Assembly: GCA_973895155.1 (NCBI GenBank)
Contig: OZ316892.1
Span: 16,244,001 to 16,308,000 of the forward strand
Direction: 5' to 3'
Source of the DNA: Marsupella aquatica
Lineage: Eukaryota; Marchantiophyta
Length of the DNA stretch: 64,000 bases
The notes beneath the pieces are model-generated. The model was not told where the DNA came from, searched no databases, and saw only the letters and a list, made by a program, of their open reading frames with translations. The translations under genes and the position numbers were made by a program. Position 1 is the first letter of the stretch. Each line of letters opens with the position of its first letter. Shown here in pieces: positions 57,360 through 64,000 of this stretch.

Positions 57360-58574
57360 AGCAGACCTGCAATTTTGTTAAGTGTCAGAGGCAGTTTCAG
57401 TTACTGTACCCCGCTCGATTTTATTAGACATGTTTTAAGATTCCAAAACTCATCAAGTCTTTTTCAGTAGACAGCTTATACATAGGAAAACACATTGGCA
57501 AAGTCTCAATCACTTTGGATTGTAGTTAGAAAGTTAGAAATACTTTAGTTTGCTGAGTTTAGGGTTATCGTTAAGTTTCCGCGACTACGACTTTACGATC
57601 TTACGATCTTATGATCTTACGAACCTACGCTTTTACAAATTACGATCTTACGATACTACGGTAAACTTAACTTAGTTAGTTTTAGACCTTTTCATACTTA
57701 GTTTTCATTTTTGACTTTTTGAGGGTTTTGAAGGGTCATGACTCTTCAACCCCCAAGGGTTTTTCCTCGATGTTTTTCACTATAAGTACCTTCCACTTCT
57801 AATAAGCAGAAGTAAGTAAGTCAAACATGACTTGTCGCCCATTGGTGTTGTCCTTGTGATTTTGGACTTTTTGAAGTTCAGAGTAGGCAATCCTAGGAGG
57901 GACTTACCTCCTTCTTGTATTTTGGAACCCAAATACTTGAAGTAAAACCTCAGTTATGAATCTCGTGAATTATAATGTCAGATTCCGCTTTGGTGACACA
58001 TTGTAATCTCACAAGTTCTTAGAGTTAACCCATTGAGTTTAAGTTGCATTGGAAATGATGTTTTCACCTTCATGTTACTTAGTACCATCTAAATGCTGAA
58101 GTATTTATCCTTTTAGATCTTGACTAAGTATCACTTAGGAAGAAAGGTCAAGACATGTTGCCGGCATTTTAAAAGGATACTCTAGTATGCAGTTTAGATC
58201 TGAAAAGCTGTGTGGATTTGAATTCCCTTAAAGTCATTCCATTATTGCTTATGTCTAAGGAGTAACCTTGGTATATTCCAAACTCCCTTAAGCATACTCT
58301 AAGAGATTTTTCCTTGTGTTTTGTTAATTGCAACCTTTTGCTTAATTGATGGTTATATGATGTTGAGTTATCATCAAAAACTGCTCATCGCTGTGGAGCG
58401 ATCTTCAAAGTACCTAATTAAAGTAGTCAAGATTGATTACTATGTGTGACACAACAGCTTAAAGCTTTATTTTTAGTTTATTACATCAAACCAACCCAAT
58501 CTTGTTCTTAACGGGAACGAATACCGAGTTTAGAGACGTAAAAGAGTTCTTTTGGTTCTCTATAGCAAACTACA
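57360..58574 (+). other. Unit C 3' region
   Basis: No supported ORF. It contains the second TTACGATC cluster (57582-57660) and A/T-rich sequence. TATAAGTACC at 57781-57790 is the only promoter-like string I see, and it is weak. It would be the distal part of the LTR. Confidence 0.45.
57582..57660 (+). repeat. TTACGATC cluster in the unit C 3' region
   Basis: Repeated TTACGATC, TTACGAAC and CTACGC-type octamers, related to 54724-54772. Confidence 0.75.
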
Positions 58575-58583
58575 TGAGATTTT

Positions 58584-58601
58584 TGGCGCCGCTGCCGGGG
58601 A
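58584..58601 (+). promoter_or_regulatory. Primer-binding site complementary to tRNA-Asp
   Basis: TGGCGCCGCTGCCGGGGA differs at one base from the well-known TGGCGCCGTTGCCGGGGA of plant Ty3/gypsy (Tat/Athila-type) elements, the complement of the tRNA-Asp 3' end. It marks the start of minus-strand synthesis and places the 5' LTR end at about 58574. Confidence 0.85.
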
Positions 58602-59018
58602 ACAAATCAAGGTTGGTTTGAAAACCAGGCAGTGAATGCCAAATCAAGGTTAAATTTCAACAAAAATCTTTGGAGACAAAGGAGTGACAAGTGCAATCAT
58701 GACCTCCCCTGGAGAATGGGTGTTTCCAAGGCTAGAAGTTATACCCTTGTCGGTGGAAAATGCACCAAGAATGATAAGAGAAAGAATGGAACAAGAAGAA
58801 GCCCTCATTCATCGAGAAGAAAGAAAGGAAGCCAGAGCCAGAAGGGAAAGGCGAAACGGTGCTTAAAACAGAAATTAAAAAGTCAAATCTTTCAGGAGAT
58901 GGTGAGAAAAAGCCACCCTCAGAAAAAAGAGAGCCCAAATCTTATTAAGAGAAAGGCAAACACATGTGGTAAGAAGCACCTGCAACAGAGGAAGGGCAAA
59001 GATCCTAAGGAAATCTAA
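58602..59018 (+). other. Leader of the unit C retrotransposon with short basic frames
   Basis: Two overlapping frames are open here (58632-59018 and 58684-58866), both Lys/Arg-rich because the sequence is purine-rich. 'MTSPGEWVFPRLEVIPLSVE' in the second frame looks protein-like, but neither is convincing as a gene. It may be the 5' end of the next ORF, displaced by stops at 58864 and after. Confidence 0.35.
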
Positions 59019-59025
59019 TGGAAGT

Positions 59026-59775
59026 TATTATTGGAGCCGGGGGCTGGTGAGTGTTAATTCCTGGGATACAAATGTTTTCTTAAATAGCCTTCTCATTTTT
59101 CAAAGTTCTGAAAATGGGAAATTAACTCTGGAAGAGGTAACCTGGGATGAATATTTCGACCAAAGCTCCATCCCTCACATTCTAAGCACCAATTTAATAG
59201 AAGAAGTGGTGTTGGAAAGTGCAATTGAGAGAGCATTGGATAAGGCCCTAGAAATTTTAAAAGATAACCCTAAGTGGAGGGAACACTTGGAGGAGGTTCT
59301 TAATAAATTTTATGAAACATCCAATGTTTTACTGGATTTGGAAAGACCATGCATGACTCCTGCAAGGAGGGCATTGATAGCATCATTGAGATGGAGAAAT
59401 GGAGATGGGTGGTTTGTGGTCAAACGAAGAAAAGGTCAATATCATGAATCACCTTTCAAATGGATAAAAGATCTACCACTCACTTCTCAAGTGGTGAACC
59501 TAGTACTTCTAAAAAAGGAAGGTTTGCAGGAATTTAGGTTACAACCCCTACCAGAAGAAAATGATTTGGAATTCTTGCTAAGAAAGTTCAGACAGCAATT
59601 TGTGTTTGTATCCTTAGAAGAAGAAGAAAATATTGAGATCAAATTAGGTGCCCTTCACCTAATTGAGTCTCCATGGACAGATCACATCAATGCTATAGAA
59701 AATTTATTAAATAATTATGCACCAATGTCCGAGGTAAGAGGTGTGGAAGAAGAATTCTTTGAATTTGAAGTTTAG
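59026..59775 (+). CDS. Unrecognised ORF in the internal region of the unit C retrotransposon
   Basis: Open from 58966, with protein-like sequence from about 59026: 'LTLEEVTWDEYFDQSSIPHI', 'ERALDKALEILKDNPKWREH', 'LERPCMTPARRALIASLRWR', 'GDGWFVVKRRKGQYHESPFK', 'FLLRKFRQQFVFVSLEEEEN'. It is acidic overall, about 250 residues, with helical and a few beta-like segments and no membrane segment. I recognise no family. It lies between the primer-binding site and the gag, where extra ORFs of Tat-like elements can occur. The true start is uncertain. Confidence 0.45.
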   Translation, partial: YYWSRGLVSVNSWDTNVFLNSLLIFQSSENGKLTLEEVTWDEYFDQSSIPHILSTNLIEEVVLESAIERALDKALEILKDNPKWREHLEEVLNKFYETSNVLLDLERPCMTPARRALIASLRWRNGDGWFVVKRRKGQYHESPFKWIKDLPLTSQVVNLVLLKKEGLQEFRLQPLPEENDLEFLLRKFRQQFVFVSLEEEENIEIKLGALHLIESPWTDHINAIENLLNNYAPMSEVRGVEEEFFEFEV

Positions 59776-60706
59776 GAGAGTATCAACATGGCCCCATTAG
59801 GTCATTAGGAACATTCAGGATAAGGAACCTTAGACACAGGTATGTTCAGACCTGGGTCTTGTTATTAAGAGGGAGAAGAGGGATCCATTTGCTGTCTATC
59901 ATCTGGTGGGAAGGAGAAAACCTACACATAGTTATTTTAAAACTAAATGGTAGGGTAACAGGAGAAGAGTATGTTGTTATGACCCTACGAGATTTAGTCG
60001 GACCAGTTCTCCAGAAGCAACGGGGAGATTATGAAAAGTGGCGTCTGGCGAAGGGGTGGTTGGACCCCCCTTAGAAGGGGAATGCATTAACACCCTTCCG
60101 TATCTGCACCGCTCTGGAAACACAAGGAAGTGTTACGATCTTATGTTCCTACGGCGTTATGGGTTTTACGAGCTTACGACCCTACTGCCTTACGATCCTA
60201 CGGGTCTACGCTTTTACGAAGCCTTACTTGGTGGCAGGAAATATTCCGCACGCACACGGATTGACTTCCGAGAGGTGCACCCTTACAACAGAAACGTCGC
60301 GCCTTCCCCAGAAGGACATAGAAGGAAAGGGCGCGACTCCTGAGCGTGCCTCTAGCGAAAGGGTATGAGCGGAACAGGACAGCCCTTTGCACCAAATCGG
60401 GGTTCTCTCTCTCACATTCCGACTACCCGAGATTAATTTCCTGAATATGAATCAGGGGAATCGTCAAAGCGCTTGGCAAGGCATCACTATGAGCTCCGAG
60501 AAATTCTCCGCAAAAGCAACCCAGGTCCTGTATTGAAGGACAGGAGAGGCTGGCAGAACATGCAATTCCGAGGGTGTTAGTTGACAAAGGACCTCGTGTT
60601 AACCTGATCTCGTTACGCTTGGTTCAAAATCTTCATCAAGGTCAAACCCTTCCAACAAGCACTCACCTCAGGAAAACTAGGCTACTGAATTTAACTGGAA
60701 TGTGGA
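59776..60706 (+). other. Internal region with short broken frames and a third TACG cluster
   Basis: Short frames only. 59859-60074 ends 'MTLRDLVGPVLQKQRGDYEK'. The TACG-rich cluster is at 60131-60231. At 60571-60630 'VLVDKGPRVNLISLRLVQNL' looks like the active-site loop of a retroviral-type aspartic protease with D-K-G in place of D-T/S-G. This is probably a relic, because proteases normally follow gag. Confidence 0.4.
60131..60231 (+). repeat. TACG-rich cluster in the internal region
   Basis: TTACGATC, CCTACGG, TTTACGAG, CTTACGAC and TTACGATCC-type octamers, related to the clusters in unit C but more degenerate. Confidence 0.65.
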
Positions 60707-61692
60707 ATGTCAGAAAAGACTCCGCAGTCATGGAAAAGGAAAAAATTTGTGCCCTCTCCAAGTGAACCTACTCAGTCACCAGTCCAACCAAGGGACCTGA
60801 ATATAGCGCTGCAATCACCAAAATTCCCACCAAAAGGAAGTGTGAATGAGAGAGTGTCATTAATTCAACAAAACTCACAACTTGGAACATTGGATAATCC
60901 CACGCAGAGCCGGCCTTTGTTTGTAAATCTTAGGTCTGGACCAAAACTGGTGGTTCCCCAAAAGTTTAAAAGAATAAGAGGAGAAAGGAAACGCTCCACA
61001 AGCTTGGAAGAGTATCAGCGCACCCCTAGATTTCAGTCCTTAGGAGGAACTCGCTCTTGGGTAGACGACCAAACAATCCGAGATAGAGATACAGAGGAGG
61101 TGCAAATCAAGGACGACTCGGTCAGGGAAAGATTGCTCGCATACAGGGAAGGAACTACCCCCCCTAAAAATACGTCAGGACAGGAGTCGCCCTCTACTAA
61201 TCAAGAAACAATATCAGACTCGCCAAATAGTGTGGATAGTGTTCCTTTTGCAGAGCTGGGAAGTACCCCTACTTCGGCAAGCGCACACAGTGTATCACCA
61301 AGCTCTAACCCGCCAACCACTCCTCCCACATCACCTGGTTCACTACCACCACCAATACCTCACCCTCTCACTCCACCAACAGCCACCGTGGCTGCAGCAG
61401 CAGCACCTCCTGTACCTCCGGTAACCCCAGTTAATCCCCCGGCCAGAATGGCAAGGAATAATATAAGATATGACACTTTTAAGGGGACATCCAAAGAGGA
61501 TGCAGAAACGTTTCTGAAAGAATTTGAAGCCGCAGCCACATCCAATGGACAGACCCTAGATGCGGAAAAAGCCACCATTTTTGGTGGTTTGTTAAAGAAA
61601 GGAGCTCAAAAGTGGTATGACCGTTTTGCTCATAAACAAGATTGGGGCCTAACTAAAACAGCCTTCTTGGACAAATATAAAGAGGATGGAGT
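60707..61692 (+). pseudogene. gag gene of the unit C retrotransposon, cut by CACTA-2
   Basis: Open from 60707, with a basic, Pro/Ser-rich N-terminal half ('PPTSPGSLPPPIPHPLTPPT') and then a retrotransposon gag core: 'NIRYDTFKGTSKEDAETFLK', 'TIFGGLLKKGAQKWYDRFAH', 'LTKTAFLDKYKEDG'. The alternating pattern and 'KWYDRF...W......F...Y' fit the Retrotrans_gag family of Ty3/gypsy elements. The reading frame enters CACTA-2 at 61693. The rest of gag and pol would lie beyond the transposon and outside the window. Confidence 0.7.
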
Positions 61693-64000
61693 CACTAGAA
61701 GAATCCGAGGTGAACTGAGACCGCAATATATGACTCATTTTGGCTCATGTGACTTCATTGTGACTTGACCCACGCTGTGACCCTTGGAGTTGCAAAAGTT
61801 GAGACCAAAAAATGGAAGTCACTATTGATACTGGGCTTTGCAACTTGCTTGATACCCATTTGTGACTGATCTGTGACTTTATTGTGGAGTCTAGCCTTGT
61901 TTCGACGTGACTGCAATATGACTTCAGCGAGTCACATCGTAAGTCACATACATGACTTACCCGCATTCAACAACGACTAGCGTGTGACTATTTAGTGTCA
62001 CAGGAGAGACCAATGGAGACCCTGGCCCGCGTCACACAACAGAACCATTTGGGACTCTATATACTCATGTTTATAACTAATAAGGTTCACATGCAAGTTA
62101 TAACCATGACTAATGAACACAGAGGGACAGTTCATAAGGAGAGAGAGCACTCGACATTACAATACATAGAAACCTGATGTTCTAACTTTAGAAATATAAC
62201 ACATTGAATACAAGAAATGAACATAGCATGAATGACATCCACATGAAACAAAGCATCATATAAGCAAATCCTACATAAAACATTCATAAGAATTAAACAC
62301 AATCACAATCTTGCTAAAAAATGAAGATCATTTGAATTCCAATGGAATAGTTTACAATGTGATCAATGTAATTTAGACAAAACAGGAACTCATAATTGAT
62401 GACTGTAGGATGAGATAACTGAAAGCACATGCATGATACTATGAATCTCCAAGAGGACATGATTCTTGTACTGCTTCTTGACATCTAAAATCTACATAAC
62501 ATGACTCACACTACAAACAAATAATGGCATGACATTGTTATGGATCCTCTATGAACTTGCTTGGCCATAATACCAAAGAACCTGCAGCATCTCCAAGTGT
62601 CTTTTGAGGAGGATCATCATTTGTGTTTGGAATGGGAAGGACAGCTTTAGGTTTCACTAGTAATGTGACTAACACTACTGAATAACCTGGGGGAATCCTC
62701 TTGCCATGGAACGTTGTGGAACCAACCTGCACTCTGGCAAATCCTACTCGTGTTCCACTCTCATCAACAGCTAACAAGCCACTTTGTCCCTCAGCATTAG
62801 GTGCTTTCCCCACTTCCACCTTAGATCTTTCTGCCAGCACTGTTCTTGGAGGTTTGTATGAAACCTTTGACGTGGCTCTGCTCCCACCAGCAGACTTGCT
62901 TCGTGTGCGCATGCTTCCTCTCTTCACAGTAGTGAAGCTAGGCTCAGTAGGTTCCTCTATTAGGACTGTCACAGTAGCAGGTTCATCACCTGGGAGTGTC
63001 ATACCAACTAACTCTTTGGTTGGATTTATCTCAACAAGAGGCACACCTGTCATTGAGAATGATACATTCTGCAAATCATTTATCCCTGCAATGGAGTCAA
63101 GATCTACATAGCATGAATCTGGCTCAATGGTATCATTGTCATGCTTGCTGATATCCTCATTTGCCCCAACATTGATATCATCCACTCCCTTGCCAATGTC
63201 ATCCTCATCCAAACATGGTTGACTGCCCTCTGTCAAACAAGTTGCTTGTACAGACTGCAACTTTGTTGCCTCTAAATTACAGCGAGTATTTGCCAGGTTC
63301 TCATACTTCTTCTCTGTAGCACCTGTCTTATTCTCTATGGACACAACAACCACAATATATGTTACTGAAAATAACACATTCAACAAACAATGTCAATTCA
63401 AACTATACATTTAATAATCATATCCCACACAGTTGTAAAGGCCTTACCTTCAAGCCTACATGTCGTTGGCATGCCAGAAGAGTGCATCGACTTTGCCACC
63501 TCAAGTGGTGATGGTGGAACTCCTGCAGAATTGGAATCAATTTTATCTCTCACCGACACAACATCTTCCATTAATGTCTTGAAGTTCACATGGAACAAGT
63601 CAGTCAATGAATTCAAACGTTCATTGATCTCTGGAAGACATGTTTCGACAGCCTTCAAACGACCACTTATCTCTGTAAGTGAAGATCCACCTCCCTACAT
63701 GACACAGGGGTATAGGTTCAATCACTCCATATGAAATGTTGGGCAATATATGCACAATCAATGTTATATACAGTGTACACCTGAAATTCAACGCAGGTCA
63801 TTCAATTACCAATCAGAACTCATATAACTTACATGCTTGGAGGATTCAGATGCACCCTCTTGAGCCCGGGTGTTCACAATTTCAGCCCTCAACTCTTCTT
63901 TTGAAGGGCTTTGCCCCAATTGGGCTTTCTGCACATGCATGGCAAACACAAGTTATCGATCAATATTCAGGGAACGTACACTAAAAAACAAAGTTTACAT
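61693..64000 (-). mobile_element. CACTA-2: second copy of the CACTA-1 family, left end only
   Basis: It begins CACTAGAAGAATCCGAGG and matches CACTA-1 from 18388 onward to the end of the window, at an offset of 43295 bp after a 10-bp difference near 18455 (TCAACGTGAC absent here). Substitutions are sparse; the 282-residue last-exon frame differs at six residues. It interrupts the gag of the unit C retrotransposon. The preceding bases AGT are its predicted 3-bp target duplication. Confidence 0.9.
62538..64000 (-). CDS. TNPA-like gene of CACTA-2, 3' exons (partial)
   Basis: The last exon (about 63341-62538) contains the TNP1/En/Spm-like C-terminus. The coiled-coil exon (about 63700-63445) and the small exon around 63930-63830 ('KAQLGQSPSKEELRAEI') are all open and match CACTA-1, including the splice sites. 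The gene continues past the window. Confidence 0.7.

Larger units (their letters stand above)
54614..58574 (+). mobile_element. Unit C: putative 4-kb 5' LTR containing a long ORF
   Basis: It starts TGTGGATATAC exactly where unit B2 similarity stops, and ends ...GCAAACTACA nine bases before a tRNA-Asp primer-binding site. TGT...ACA ends next to a primer-binding site are what a 5' LTR should show, and the length (3961 bp) is close to unit A. It contains the unit C gene and two clusters of TTACGATC repeats. The matching 3' LTR would lie beyond the window, so the limits rest on the primer-binding site and the left junction alone. An alternative is a shorter LTR starting after 57359 with an unrelated gene before it. 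Confidence 0.6.

Noticed and set aside
60224-60415. Cys/Arg-rich small proteins near the TACG cluster
   Set aside because: Short, overlapping in several frames, and formed by the repeated TACG octamers.
1-64000. tRNA genes, rRNA genes and CRISPR arrays
   Set aside because: None seen. The tRNA-like strings at 46556 and 58584 are retrotransposon primer-binding sites, and the regularly repeated octamers at 54724, 57582 and 60131 have no CRISPR-type spacers.
18388-64000. CACTA-1 and CACTA-2 as products of one segmental duplication
   Set aside because: The similarity starts exactly at the CACTA end in both, and the sequences to the left (LINE ORF2 and gag) are unrelated, so two insertions fit better.

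Overview
The window looks like repeat-dense nuclear DNA of a land plant. The evidence is Ty1/copia and Ty3/gypsy-type retrotransposons, L1-type LINEs whose ORF1 has a DUF4283-like domain and a CCHC knuckle, En/Spm (CACTA) transposases of the plant tnp2/DUF4218/DUF4216 and TNPA types, plant-style introns, and a primer-binding site matching the 3' end of plant tRNA-Asp. The species cannot be told from this; a large-genome lineage, perhaps a non-seed plant, is a guess. I see no ordinary host gene outside mobile elements. The nearest are a PHD-BRCT gene and a ribosomal protein eL20 exon, both carried inside a CACTA transposon.

Layout, left to right. 1-445: tnp2 transposase fragment (+). 446-7752: 'unit B1' (-), an LTR-like unit with a gene for a plant-mobile-domain-like plus coiled-coil protein. 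It is split by 'unit A1' (3543-7551, +), a 4.0-kb TG...CA element flanked by TTGGG/TTGGG. 7753-11053 and about 17910-18150: a LINE (LINE-3, -) cut by a full-length LINE (LINE-1, 11069-17894, +) with 15-bp target duplications. About 18150-18387 and 35138-38515: 5'-truncated LINE-2 (+), cut by CACTA-1 (18388-35137, target duplication TCC). CACTA-1 carries TNPA-like and TNPD-like genes, the PHD-BRCT gene and the eL20 exon. 38516-39799: a TTGCAA-rich stretch and a purine-rich stretch. 39800-47640: a decayed tnp2 gene (-) cut by a Ty1/copia element (40938-46729). 47640-54613: 'unit B2' (+), cut by 'unit A2' (47807-51800, -, flanked by CCAGG/CCAGG). 54614-61692: 5' end of an LTR retrotransposon with a putative 4-kb LTR containing a long ORF, a tRNA-Asp primer-binding site and a gag, cut at 61693 by CACTA-2, which runs off the window.

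The most notable system is a set of three related LTR-like units (A, B and C), each with one long ORF inside. The proteins share an N-terminal region around an 'LPW...' or 'W.PET...' / 'FGLP' motif; A and B also end in long coiled coils. Unit A occurs twice with perfect 5-bp target duplications and nothing else between them, as expected of solo LTRs. Unit C sits directly upstream of a primer-binding site, as expected of an intact 5' LTR. Together they suggest retrotransposons whose LTRs themselves encode a protein. The A and B copies are decaying almost only by nonsense substitutions, many of them C-to-T in methylatable contexts.
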